From positions 92,170 to 156,169 of the forward strand of contig JAFREE010000047.1 in NCBI GenBank assembly GCA_019400425.1: 64,000 nt of DNA, given 5' to 3'. This document shows positions 14,002-24,833 of the stretch, piece after piece. The stretch's first letter is position 1. The number at the start of each line of letters is the position of its first letter. The position numbers were made by a program, and so were the translations under genes. The notes below the pieces were generated by a model that was not told the DNA's origin, made no database searches, and saw only the letters and a program-made list of their open reading frames with translations. The DNA is from Hymenochaete sp. R1 (taxonomy: Eukaryota; Basidiomycota; Agaricomycetes; Hymenochaetales; Hymenochaetaceae).

Positions 14002-14009
14002 GGTGAATG
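14002..14009. repeat. Left target-site duplication of the MITE
   Basis: GGTGAATG directly precedes the left inverted repeat and is repeated exactly at 14379-14386 after the right one. Confidence 0.9.
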
Positions 14010-14378
14010 AGGACCCCCGAATCTCCCTATAAGAGGCCTCCGCACGGGGACCACCCGCTCACCGGAAAAAATCCTGGAGGCCTCCGCATGAGGACCACCC
14101 GCGGAGCAACCGGCCCGGAGGGCCCGACCCAGAGGCCTCCGCACGAGGACCACCCAGTGGAGGCGCAAAAATTTGTACGGTGAAGTCGAAAGGGTCATGT
14201 GACCGTGGGAATGTATTGCTTAAAAAAGCCGAAAGGCATCGGCTAAGTTCGGCTATTCCGAATTTTTGGTGAGGGCACCCCTCTGGGACCACCCGCCGAC
14301 ACCCTCAGGACCACCCGCAAATGGACCAAGCGGGTGGTCCCCGTGCGGAGGCCTCTTATAGGGAGATTCGGGGGTCCT
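14010..14378. mobile_element. hAT-like MITE, 369 bp, 50-bp perfect terminal inverted repeats
   Basis: The ends are perfect inverted repeats of 50 bp: 14010-14059 reads AGGACCCCCGAATCTCCC... and the complement of 14378-14329 is identical. The element is flanked by an 8-bp direct duplication GGTGAATG at 14002-14009 and 14379-14386, abutting the repeat ends exactly. Eight-base target duplications are typical of hAT-superfamily insertions. No transposase frame fits in 369 bp, so it is non-autonomous. Inside, the motif GAGGACCACCC, usually preceded by GGCCTCCGCA, recurs several times near both ends. Perfect ends and an intact duplication suggest a recent insertion. It lies about 230 bp upstream of the RACK1 start codon. 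Superfamily assignment rests only on the 8-bp duplication and end structure. Confidence 0.9.
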
Positions 14379-14386
14379 GGTGAATG
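14379..14386. repeat. Right target-site duplication of the MITE
   Basis: GGTGAATG directly follows the right inverted repeat, matching 14002-14009. Confidence 0.9.
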
Positions 14387-14400
14387 CGACGAAGACTGAC

Positions 14401-14432
14401 CAATTAATTAATATTAATATTAATATTAATTG
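14401..14432. repeat. AT-rich TAATAT microsatellite
   Basis: A short run of repeated ATTAAT/TTAATA units lies between the MITE and the RACK1 gene. It has no evident function. Confidence 0.6.
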
Positions 14433-14604
14433 CAAGGTTAGGGCGGCCGCAAGCGTTCACGTGAATTTACCACGGTACCACAGAACCTTACATAAACTGT
14501 ACAGTCACCTTCCTTTTCGAGATGGAAGATTGGCGCGATGCAGAATCGACTTCGCGTTGGGCGTTGAGAGAAGTTCAGAAACGCGTTCGACCCGACCAAA
14601 AAAA

Positions 14605-15840
14605 ATGACTGAGCAACTCCGCTACCTTGGCTCTCTCCCGGGACACAAAGGATGGGTGACTGCGATCGCGACGTCGCAAGAAAATCAGGACATGATTCTG
14701 ACTGCTTCTCGGGACAAGACCATCATTGTCTGGCAACTGACCCGGGACGTGAGCCAGGACAGCTTTGGGTATCCCAAACGAGTACTCACTGGCCACAATC
14801 ATTTCGTTTCGGACGTCGTCATCTCCTCTGATGGTCAATTTGCCCTTTCCTCATCGTGGGATCACACCCTTCGACTCTGGGATCTCAACACCGGTCAAAC
14901 TACGCGCCGTTTCATCGGTCACACCAACGATGTTTTGTCGGTTAGCTTCTCTGCGGATAACAGGCAGATTGTCTCCGGTTCGCGTGACAAGACAATCAAG
15001 CTCTGGAACACATTGGGCGAGTGCAAATTTGACATCAAGGATGAGGGGCATACCCAATGGTGCGTTGGTTCCAACAGACCGGATACTCAAGGGTATTGAA
15101 GCATGATTTTTAAAGGGTATCGTGCGTACGCTTCAGCCCAAATCCAACTAGTCCTGTAATTGTTTCGTGTGGTTGGGATAAGAACGTCAAGGTTAGCCTG
15201 AGTTTTCTTTACGTCTGTAGATTGTCGTCTCGGAACGGTATGATGTTACTATCTTTATATTTGCTACTTCAGAGGGCCAACCCCAATGAGACAATTTTTC
15301 CACCAAGATCTCTGACCATCCGAATCAACCTTCATTCCTGCAATTTGCTGATTCACGGTTCTTCTAGGTCTGGGAGCTTTCAAAATGCAAACTAAAGACC
15401 AACCATCTCGGACACACTGGATACATTAACACCATCGCTGTTTCGCCTGATGGTTCGCTCGCTGCATCTGGCGGTAAGGATGGTATCACGATGCTCTGGG
15501 ATTTAAATGAGGGGAAGCACCTGTATTCGCTCGAAGCCGGCGACATCGTCAACTCCCTTGTCTTCTCTCCCAACCGATACTGGTTATGTGCCGCAACCGA
15601 TAGCTGCGTCAAAATCTTTGACCTTGAAAGCAAGTGAGTACCGTAATATCACCGGAGAAGAATATAAGATATTGACCTCACGTCCTAAGGTCGATCGTCG
15701 ATGAGCTCAAAGCCGGCCTGGAAGGTGGTGCAACGGGCGCAGAACCCATCTGTGTATCTCTTGCGTGGTCAGCTGATGGCCAAACCCTCTTCGGCGGCTT
15801 CACTGATAACCTTCTCCGGATCTGGGAGGTCAGCTCGTAA
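14605..15840 (+). CDS. ASC1: RACK1 homologue (Asc1/Cpc2), WD40 ribosomal scaffold
   Basis: Seven-bladed WD40 propeller bound to the 40S ribosomal subunit head, acting as a signalling and translation-quality scaffold. Exons read by eye are 14605-15059, 15116-15191, 15368-15633 and 15690-15840, giving 315 residues, the normal RACK1 length. The start [19 protein letters not shown] is the usual RACK1 N-terminus. WD repeats end in [51 protein letters not shown] and [10 protein letters not shown], and the protein closes with [13 protein letters not shown]. Introns 1 and 3 are 56 nt, but intron 2 is 176 nt and holds a C/D snoRNA-like sequence (see 15236-15322). A non-autonomous transposon sits in the upstream region, so the transcription start may lie between it and the ATG. 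Identification is very secure. Confidence 0.97.
15236..15322 (+). ncRNA. U24-like C/D box snoRNA in RACK1 intron
   Basis: The 176-nt second intron of the RACK1 gene contains ATGATGT (box C, 15240-15246), TATTTGCTACTTCAGAG (15258-15274), AATGAGA (box C', 15285-15291) and CCACCAAGATCT directly before CTGA (box D, 15312-15315). From memory these two guide stretches match yeast snR24/U24, a guide for 2'-O-methylation of 25S rRNA that in Saccharomyces also sits in the intron of ASC1, the RACK1 gene. Flanking bases CGGAACGG and CCATCCG could form a weak terminal stem. Exact ends are estimated. Expression would depend on host pre-mRNA splicing. Confidence 0.85.
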
Positions 15841-16941
15841 TTTCTTCATCTTCTCCCGCGGAAAATTCGCATATGCAAATTGGGGATGTATTGCTGTATC
15901 TTGGTGTAGATTGATTGGCGCGAATGTGTTGTATCATTACACCTTCGATCGATGGGGGCTCCTTCTCACGTCCTCTTTTCTATCAAAATACGAAATTGTG
16001 CTCAAAGCTGCATTCACAAATTCCGTCTATCGTGCTTCGAGAGATTGCAGTCTTAAAAACGTGCTGGCGAATTTGAAAGATGGAAACAAGTGCTAGCGGG
16101 ACTTGATATTGGCCTTAATGAATAGGGTACATGTATCTCAAGTGTAATGTCTGATCCGCCGACCCTCTAACACTGAATACATACGCGACCTCCGCAGCCC
16201 GAGTCGGGATCTTCGTGTATTTTGAGTCCGGATCGTTCGAGACTCACTGTGACCCCAGAGCAGGAAAGCGAGTTATTCGTATGGCATGTTGGAAGGTAAG
16301 GGGACGCGTTTCAACCGTCGGCTTCCTTCAGATACACGGATGCAAATAGCGACAATTATGAGCAATTATGAAAGAAGGGCGACGCAGTGCACCGCTAATA
16401 GGACTATCGCAACATGAAAAACAAGACGCAACATATCAGAACCTCATTTCGGTTGGATATGGTCGAGGGTCAATGGATTAAGAAGATGAACGTGTTCAAT
16501 CCAGGGGACACATCAGAGCTCAAACGCGTAGCACAAGAATTTGACTCCTGATGCGTTGAGTGATAATTTTGCCAACGGCGACGAGGAAACGTTTACCATA
16601 AACAGCCAGTGTAACGCATAAAGGAGGAGATGACCATGGCGGGAGTATCCTCAGGAGTCTAACCGTTCGCCCATAGGAAGTACTGAAATGCCTCGGAATT
16701 AGCGTTCAAAGCGGGCTCAATTCAGAGTAACTTCAACTGCGTGATACCATTTTACCCATCAATCGCTTTGATATACAGCATTATCGAAGGACACAAATTT
16801 CACATCGGTTTGAGCATATCTTTGCGAAAGTCTCCAAGCATATCCACCATCACTTCTCAATGCCCTGAGTTCCGAGAAGCACCTCAAAAACCCTATCCAT
16901 CAGCGAAGATGACCAACCGAGATACTTGAGGAAGAGTCGAT
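15841..16941. other. No supported gene
   Basis: The 3' flanks of the convergent RACK1 (plus) and MED1 (minus) genes. A frame continues past RACK1 to 16096 but is only the reading frame of transcribed flank. I see no RNA gene or repeat. Confidence 0.5.
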
Positions 16942-19686
16942 TCAGCGCTCAACCCCTTTGCCTTCAATCCAAGCCCAGACCCTACCCGCAACTCCAAACC
17001 CTCCGCCTCTCCGTGTCATCTCTTCGAGTTCCTCGATAAGTTTTCTCGAAGGCCTTTCATCAGCAATTGATCTGCCTCCAGCACCGACACTGACACCGCC
17101 GGATCCTACCTCGGTGTTATCTAATCTGCTCATTGGCATTGACTTAACATCCACTCGGATACCGCGTCGTCTGGTCCGGTCATGTCGTAGGACTAAGGCA
17201 GCCTGCCGTGATGTCATATGAGATGCGGGACTTTCATTCAAGGATGAACCCGGTCCCAAGTTTGATCCAGACTTGTCGTGCACAACAAATGCCATAGCAA
17301 TACAGGGTTCGGAAGCGGATGTATTGAGGCCCGGTGAAAGCGAGGAAAGTCCTGGGACCACGGTGTCATCGGTATCTTCTTGGCCTGGATCTGGCTCGCT
17401 GATGGATGGTGGTTTGCTTGGGATAAATACATTGATGGTTAAGCGTCGGGGTGCATCGGATCCTGCTTTCTCGTTAGTCGACTGATCAAATTGCTGATAC
17501 CGCGAGATTTTGCCCAAAGATACTGCAAACTGAATACGATGCTCACCATTTAGCATTGACATTAGTTCGTCCTCAGTTGACAATTTACCAATATCTTCAC
17601 CTTCGCCCTCATGATTTGTTCCAGGCATGAGATCTTCGGGTGTCCATTCGACAGTTTTCAACGTTTCGTTTAGCCAGCACTGATCTCGCACAACCTACAT
17701 TCCATTAAATTAGTTTTGATGTAAGTGAAGCATCAGCGTGTGTTCTGGCACCGTGTGACAGTGCTCGCAAGACTGCAATATTCAGCGCTTACCTCCAAGA
17801 TGCCATAGACTTCTTTCAGGGACCTTACAGGGATCCGTTCGAGAATGAAACCGGCCTCATCTGGCGCGGTCAGTCGAAGTTGAAGGGGTGGGTGAATCCG
17901 AGAAGGCGACTCCTAATTGCATTTCAGATGTCTATTGAAAAAAATAATAAAGGAAAACGTACGTAGAACCCGATGTACCTCCCAGAAGGTGGTAAGTTAG
18001 GGTGCATCTACGTCTCATGTCACATAACTTGACAAATTGAAGCATTTGATCTTTCACTCACTAAGAGCCCAACCCAGTTTCCCTGGAACGGTGGCATCTG
18101 TACACCGTATCCTAAGGACCCCGCACCGCTTGATGGTTCGACGATCTGCTGGATTTCGCGCATCCGTGAGTGGGTCATAACAATTCCTGGAGTCCGCCCT
18201 TGATCCGTGAAATCAAGCATCCAAATATCTTCCTCCGTTTTCTCTCCAGTGGCGTTCAAGCTTGGTTCTTCGGACCCATCAGAATGCAATAAAAAAGAAT
18301 GATCGAGTGCAGCCAACATAGACGTCCCCGGAAGGCGGAAATGCGGGCGTCCTAGACTCGGTTTTTGTTCGTTCGTCGAAAATGAACGGGAAAGTAATTT
18401 TGGAAGAGGAGTAAGGTTCAAAGTGGCAACTGTCGCCCCTGAAGGACATGCATTCCTCTGTGAAAAGAATGATCGTAGCTTAGAGAATGGGATGTCGAGT
18501 TTAGATTGGGAATCCGACTCTCCTGTCGATGCATCCTCTTGAGCAGGTGCCTTGAGCAGGCGGAAATATACGTAAGGCGAAAGATACACAAGGAAAGACA
18601 TCGTAGGGGAGCGAAGATATGAAACGGCAATAGCATGTGCCCTTGAGAGGAAGACATCCAGTTCAATATTGGGCCTTTGTGTAACTCTGGGAATGCAGAT
18701 GAGTAGGTGAACTACATAATTTGCAGTCACTCACGTCAAGATTGACTCAACCTCCTTCTGAAAGATCTGATCCGCAACTATGCTCATAAGGCCAATTTCG
18801 TTGAACCAGCGTATCCCAGAATTCCCTTCTGATGACGCAAATGCGTCAAGCTTCATTAGGTACGACAAGTACGAGCACATATCATTGGCTATGACAGCAG
18901 CGCGTATGTTTTTCTCCCTTCTGTCGCTCTGTACCTCTGATATATAGGCCCTGAAACATCTTAGGAGAAAAGCATCTAGAGCAGATGATCGCTCCGCAAT
19001 TGCATTTTCTGACTGGGCGGATGGAAGCGCGTGAGATGTCTTGACGTTTGCTACTTCAACTCGAGCGGAAAGTGGCTGTGGGGCTACAACAAGGTCGATA
19101 TCGATGACAAGTAATTTTCCCCCGAGAACGATGGTCATCTTTCCATCGCTCAAACACCCATCTTTGAATGCCTCCATGCCACTTTTTCGTCCAAGATGCT
19201 CTATCCGAGAGATGCACCACTCTGCCACATATGTCTTATCAAGCGGAATAGGTTCTCCGTGAATTGCAGTGGAAGCTCGCCGCTTTTTCTTGTCTGTGAG
19301 CGCCTCGATTCTGCGTCGAGTGTCGTGTTCTGACTTGACACAATTACAACTCGACCAAATCATCTTCAAAGACCCATATGGAAGCGAAAGCTGCTTACAG
19401 TATGCAAACTATTTATGAGCGTCGTGCCCTGGCGCAAAAGCGATACAAACTTTTGATCTGAAGCTAAAAGTGCAGTGTATGCATTCGTCGGGCGCTCTAA
19501 CGCTGCACACGTCCTTGCAATGCGTTTGAGGACAGAAAGAGGGTCATCATTTGCGTTTGACGCGAAGGGATGTAAAGTATGTGGTGTTGGACTTGTCGGA
19601 AGGGCGTCATTAGGCACGTGCTTGAGAAAAAAGGAGAGTATCGTGTCATTTTCTCTCGTAGATGAGTTACTGCCGATATTCGACAT
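16942..19686 (-). CDS. MED1: Mediator complex subunit 1 (Med1)
   Basis: Subunit of the Mediator middle module, which links activators to RNA polymerase II. Exon 1 (19686-19366) starts MSNIGSNSSTREND and contains the serine-free helical run LLASDQKFVSLLRQG. The next exon has CISRIEHLGRKSGMEAF and the core Med1 strand TIVLGGKLLVIDIDLVV, then helices with SYLSYLMKLDAF. Later exons carry LSPYVYFRLLKAP, APDEAGFILERIPVRSLKEV (about 17900-17800) and VVRDQCWLNETLKTVEW, which fits the Med1 pattern of IPF followed by LRQQ and N-L. The last exon (to 16942) is polar and probably disordered, ending in VAGRVWAWIEGKGVER. There are about six exons. Family identity is from pattern recall (Pfam Med1), with good but not complete certainty because fungal Med1 proteins diverge strongly. 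Confidence 0.75.
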
Positions 19687-21403
19687 CGCCGAAATTGCGG
19701 AAGACTCGGAAGTCGAGGAGACTCAGAGAGGAAAACGTCGTACAGTACTAGTACGGGTGTGGGCGTGAGCGACCGACCGAATCGACTCAAAGTGGCCGCA
19801 AAAATACACGTGACCTATACTTTGAATAAATTAAATTAAATTCAGAATTCCTGCTTCAAGAAGTTGAGGATCGAAAGGTTCAAAGTTACAACTTACACTC
19901 CCATATTATATCTCACCCAATCCCGCTATCTATAAACATCAATGATGCCTCTGCTCGCATCCAGTGAAGCAAAGCGAACAGTTTTTCTCTTCGGCATGTT
20001 TTCCTGATTTAATGGCTGGTTTCAGAACAAGTTCTTGATCACATTTTAAGCTCTGCTTCGCCAACGACAGGATGGATGAGATGAGATCTCTTTGCCTGTA
20101 TGCGCATTACCGCCGCCAAAACCAGGTCGCTGCTCACAGAGATAAGCAATTAATCTCAAATTCCTCCAGGATCTCAATGCGTAACACATAAGGAGAAATG
20201 AGCCCTTATTCTCGACACACGAGCCATTGGATCCCCTCGCTTTTTTTCGATACGCTGGTCACAAGAGCTCCGAAAGCGGGGCGTCGGGGTTCGGACGTCG
20301 GGATCTACAACTGACCTCCTTTTCCTGGAGGCATCTCGATCCACCTCGTGTTTCGGGGACCGACTCTGAGCACCATAGATTAATGAGGACTTTAATCTGA
20401 TAATCAAGGGAGTTAGGGTTCAGAGAACTTCAGGTGTCCTGTAAGAACTCGCCCTCGGGGACTCTCTTTCTCTCACTTGCTCGCACATATTAATATTGGA
20501 ACTGTAGCAATTAAGGGTCCTCGTGTTTGCTTTCCTGAAGACATTTATTTTTCCTGAGATGATGATCCAGGTTTTGAGCATGTTGTGCCACGGATTTTCG
20601 ATTCGTCTATTCGCTCTGTAAGGCCGATGCTTTGCGTTTGAGAAAAATACACGGAATCTGATACTGTACTGAGGTCGTCGGTGTACTTCGCTTGGGCAAA
20701 AATTGAAGTAAAAGTATCCAGACGAGAGTACTCCGAAACTACTGTCTTGGGCCGCTTCAAAAGACTCTTTTGTCCGGGTAAGTCCTTTCGTCGCCTCCCA
20801 AACACTTAATTGACGAAAATTAATTTCCTTAGGATATCGATTAACATGCATCGATAGCCAAGTTCTCGATATAGTACATGGATCTTGTTTACCAGGTTCA
20901 TGGTCCCAAATAACCGGGCGAAATTAAGCAAGAATCCGGGAACAATCCTGGCGGAATGTCAAATAGTGCTGCAGACCTACTTCGCACAACTTGAAGGGAG
21001 AGAAGTTTGAGTGTAAGATATGCAGTTCAGAAAGATGGCGACAATTGCCGAAAACGCATTTTGCAAGAAACAACAAAATCTACCTTTTATTCTTTTCGAC
21101 AGGCGGAACATAACGACTCAAAAAAAGGTACTCGCGGACGGGCTGATTGACTTGCATTCAAAATTAATATTAATTTTCAAATCGCAGGACTTTCGACATA
21201 AGGGTTTCTGGTGAAGTCAAGCCACCTCGTGCGCTTACAGAGAGGTATTGAAATCTTCTGATTGTGACCAATATCACGATTGCTAGGACGTACAGTGCTA
21301 GTATTCATGAGACCACAAACCAAAGACGATGCGGAGCGTTTTTACAGAAGTCGGTGGAACACTATTTGCAGTTTGATTTGTACTTAGCTATCCTGTCTTT
21401 GCT
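19687..21403. other. No supported gene
   Basis: The region upstream of MED1 and up to the tRNA. Frames such as 20420-20851 (minus) overlap others and show no domain. A 7-bp inverted repeat TATCGAT/ATCGATA with an 8-bp spacer lies at 20835-20856. I see no transposon ends or RNA gene. Confidence 0.45.
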
Positions 21404-21477
21404 GGCCGGTTAGCTCAGTCGGTTAGAGCGTGGTGCTAATAACGCCAAGGTCGCGGGTTCGACCCCCGTACGGGCCA
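21404..21477 (+). tRNA. tRNA-Ile(AAU): tRNA-Ile (anticodon AAU), intronless
   Basis: A 74-nt cloverleaf. The acceptor GGCCGGT pairs with ACGGGCC (one G-G mismatch), the D arm is in TAGCTCAGTCGGTTAGAGC, the anticodon stem is TGGTG/CGCCA around loop CTAATAA with AAT at 21438-21440, and the T arm is GCGGG TTCGACC CCCGT. Discriminator base is A. A run of five T at 21495-21499 serves as the Pol III terminator. The sequence is nearly the universal eukaryotic tRNA-Ile(AAU). Confidence 0.97.
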
Positions 21478-21784
21478 AATCTTGATTCGATACGTTTTTA
21501 TTTGCTCTTTACCGGTTGGACCTTCTCGCGAGAACTATCTCGGTGAAGTGAAATCTACACAAATTTTATTCATGATGAGAGTGAATAGATAACTTCAGTG
21601 AGAGGCGCCGGGCTGCGTCGAATGAATAGGAAACGAAGAGAAAGTGAGGAGTGGTACGATTTCCGAGTGAATTGAGCAAAACGCCTCCCCGTCTTTTGCC
21701 TCCACGACCCGCCTTGCCGCCAACTAACATACACTTTCCTCCTCACCCTCATCTCCTTCCTCCCTTCTCCCTCTGGTCGCGAAA
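21478..21784. other. Interval between tRNA-Ile and ERG9
   Basis: Holds the tRNA terminator T-run and the probable ERG9 promoter. The last 60 bases before the ATG are CT-rich (TCCTCCTCACCCTCATC...), a common feature of basidiomycete transcription starts. I see nothing else. Confidence 0.5.
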
Positions 21785-23478
21785 ATGGGTGTATCAGACC
21801 TCGTCACGCTTGCAGTAACACACCCAAACGAATTCCGGACACTCTGTCAATTCTGGCTCTACCACGAACAGAAGCGCGACATCACGTCCGCCTCCGAGTT
21901 CGAAACGTCCGGATATGACAGGCCATCGATGAAACGCTGCTGGTTCTTCCTCGACATGACGAGTCGGAGCTTTTCGTCTGTGATAAAGGAGCTCGATGGA
22001 GACTTGGCCCGTGTTGTGAGTTTTTGTCTCCGAAAGTGCTTTCTTCGTCTACCTTGGTACTGAGCCAGTCCCGCCTCTTTGTGAAATTTCTTTTCTGTAT
22101 CCCCAGATTTGTCTCTTTTACCTCGTACTCCGAGGTCTTGACACTATTGAAGATGATATGACCATTCTGGATGAAGTCAAGCAACCCCTCCTTCGTTCTT
22201 TCTCAGAAAAGTGCGTAACGCCAGGCTGGACCTTCTCGGGCAGCGGTCCGCGCGAGAAGGACCGACAACTTCTCGTCGAGTTCTCCTGTGTCGTCGACGA
22301 ACTCCTTCGACTCGACGTCTCTTACCGCTCCGTCATCCTCGACATCTGCGACAAAATGGGACGAGGTATGGCTGACTACGCACATAAGGCGCACGTTGAT
22401 GGCACGCTTGGGCTTGACATGGTTGCCGACCTCGATTTGTACTGTCATTACGTCGCAGGGCTCGTCGGGGAAGGACTCTCGAGGTTGTTCGCTGCGTCAG
22501 GAAAGGAGCAGGTCTGGCTTGGGGATCAGCTTGCACTGAGTAACGGTATGGGGCTCTTGCTTCAGAAGACGAATGTTTTGCGAGATTTCAGAGAGGACGT
22601 GGATGACGGAAGGTTGTTCTGGCCGAAAGAGATTTGGGGAGCGTACGGGTTTGACGACCCTCGGGAAATGTACAAGCCGGAGAATGAGAAAAGGGCGTTG
22701 TGGGCGCTGAGCGGGATGACACTGGACGCGCTGAGGCATGCAGTGGACTCACTCGACTACCTTGCGTTACTGAAAAATCAGACCGTGTTCAACTTCTGTG
22801 CGATCCCGCAGTCAATGGCGATGGCTACGCTTGCTCTGACATTCATGAATCCTAATGTATTTCAGAGGAATGTGAAGATCAGGAAAGCCCAAGCCGCTCA
22901 GGTGGGTTACAGAACGCTAATCGAGCATGACTCCCTTTTCCATTATCTTAATTGATTTTTCACAGTTAATTATGCGATCGACGAACCCACGCGACGTAGC
23001 ATACATGTTCCGCGAATACGCACGCACCATCCACGCCAAGGCCGTGCCCGCCGACCCAAATTTCCTCCGCATCTCTATCGCATGCGGTAAAGTACGTGAT
23101 GCTACCTTTTTCAGAGGTGTATATTTGAGTATCTTATAAACTACTATCGCGCAGATTGAACAATGGTGTGAGCACCACTACCCTTCCTTCGTCATCCTCT
23201 CCAACTCCGGCCACACCCTCGAACCCTCCGACGCCCGCTCTCGAATCGCTGAACGCGACGCTTCGCTCACGGCTGCCACGATGCGCAGGCGGAAGGTCGA
23301 GAAATTGCGCTCGGAAGGGGTTTCGCAGGAGATTGCAGAGATCCGCGCGAACGGGTTCACACCGGGTCAGGAGTTTAGCATGAAGGAATTATTGCTATAT
23401 GTTGGCGGACTGATGGCTGTGATCGTTGCGCTAGGGCTGAGCTTGACGTGGGTTGTTGTGAAGTACTTTGGGGAGTAG
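21785..23478 (+). CDS. ERG9: Squalene synthase (farnesyl-diphosphate farnesyltransferase)
   Basis: Condenses two farnesyl diphosphates to squalene with NADPH, the first committed step of ergosterol synthesis, at the ER membrane. Exons are 21785-22015, 22107-22901, 22966-23091 and 23155-23478, all phase 0, for 491 residues. Exon 1 ends ELDGDLARV and exon 2 continues ICLFYLVLRGLDTIEDDM, with the first Mg-binding DTIED motif. CHYVAGLVGEGLSRLF and the second aspartate-rich motif NVLRDFREDVDDGR follow, then GRLFWPKEIW and NFCAIPQSMAMATLAL. A C-terminal hydrophobic helix (LLLYVGGLMAVIVALGLSLTWVVV) anchors the enzyme, as expected. All motifs are intact, so it should be functional. Confidence 0.98.
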
Positions 23479-23752
23479 GGTGGATGGATAGGGATGGACG
23501 GAGTAGAGAAACGAGTACTTTATGATTCTATGTTCGGTCATTGAAACCCTTTTTTCTCTTCATGGAAAAAAGGAGTTGTAGATACCCTAAATATGAGCAC
23601 AAAAATCCACCAAAAGCGCGAGCCACAGAGGCTTGGGTCTTTCCTTAGGTCTGGGATTATGCATTGATGGTCATACATGCGGTTCAATGCACGGGTCTTT
23701 CGTACATTCCTTTTGTCAATTATAGTTGTATAGCGAGCTTCATGGTCCAAAA

Positions 23753-24330
23753 CTACAAGTTAGTCTCATCTTGATAGGTCTTTGCCCGCGAATCCTTTGC
23801 TCCTTCTGCCAGTCGAGTAGCCGCTTCCACACGTGAATCGATCGCAGAGCCGTCGCCGTACGTGTTCAGAGTAGTTGCTTTACTGACGTCATACCCCTGA
23901 CGTTCTACTGACAAAGGAGGGTCAGCAAATTATCCGTTTGTCGAGCAAATGTCAGAAGACTCTGAAGAGGTTTGGATGCGAGATGGAAGTACAAAATTAA
24001 CGTACGCATGTCAACTTTGTATCGCCTATCAGCAACTTCGTCTTCTCCCTGCGTTGCATCCTGCGTCTCGAATTTCAAAGGCTGGCCCGCCGTCGTCTGG
24101 TCCACAAGCCCATGTTTGTGTGCCGTAGCTCGAAAGGACTGGGAGTCGAATTCGTTCGAGGGATCGATGTGGCCATAACCACCTTCAGATGTGGCTAATA
24201 TTGAATGGTCAGAGTGGACAGGTAGATTGGCTTGCGCCCCCAATAATAGACAAAAGATGATGAAGGAAGACGTACTGTCGCCTGGGGGTGGGTAGTTACC
24301 TTCGGGCTGCTGGTAGTTTGAGCTAGACAT
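23753..24330 (-). CDS. Small hydrophilic hypothetical protein, 132 aa, three exons
   Basis: Not recognised. Three exons (24330-24276, 24194-24006, 23907-23753) join with GT-AG introns and a continuous frame to give 132 residues. The protein starts MSSSNYQQPEGNYPPPGDTTSEGG, then has YGHIDPSNEFDSQSFRATAH, KFETQDATQGEDEVADRRYKVDM and ends SRVEAATRLAEGAKDSRAKTYQDETNL. It is charged, has no signal peptide or membrane segment and looks largely disordered with a helical tail. It converges on ERG9 with 274 bp between stop codons. Support comes from three consistent splice junctions, so I think the gene is real, but I know of no function. Confidence 0.65.
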
Positions 24331-24833
24331 TTCGATCGGTTCAATGAAACGGCTCGAGTATATCAGAGAAAGGATATGAGCGCTGGTGGAAAGATATGTT
24401 TGAGCATTTCTGATGTTGGCGAAGTGGGGAGTGGAATGATGTCATTACGGGCTTGGACCTTGGAACGCTTGAGTAAGTCACGTGAAAAAAGTCCCACGAC
24501 CAGACCAGTCAAGCAGAGAGTCAAGAACAGACAAAAATATCGACACTTCGTGATGCTCAACGTCGATTACGCTTCTTTTCTATTCGCTCTTCGTACAGTC
24601 CTCAACAGTGTATCAAAAATGGTCTCTCATTGACCTCAATGTGTGAGGAGTACATCATCATGGCAATGATGGCACGGACCCGTTGCTCAGCCTTAAACTC
24701 TCGCAACTGTATGAAGTAATCTAAAAAAGTGGAGGCAAGCTACTTTCTCCAATACGAACAGGGGCAGAAATATGATCAAAACAGTGTAGCGTGTCACTCC
24801 ATATCAAAGCAACATGGTTTAGAGACGAGCTCA
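24331..24833. other. Interval between the small gene and the orphan array
   Basis: Upstream sequence of the 132-aa gene and downstream sequence of the broken array copy. The plus frame 24376-24633 shows no known motif. I see nothing else. Confidence 0.4.

Noticed and set aside
15701..16096. Open frame across the 3' end of RACK1
   Set aside because: It is an out-of-frame reading of the last RACK1 exon and flank. The WD40 frame ends properly at 15840.
20835..20856. Short palindrome TATCGAT...ATCGATA
   Set aside because: Seven-base arms are expected by chance in 64 kb. No duplication or flanking structure.
24376..24633. 85-codon plus frame upstream of the 132-aa gene
   Set aside because: It covers the promoter of the minus-strand gene and has no motif or conserved start context.
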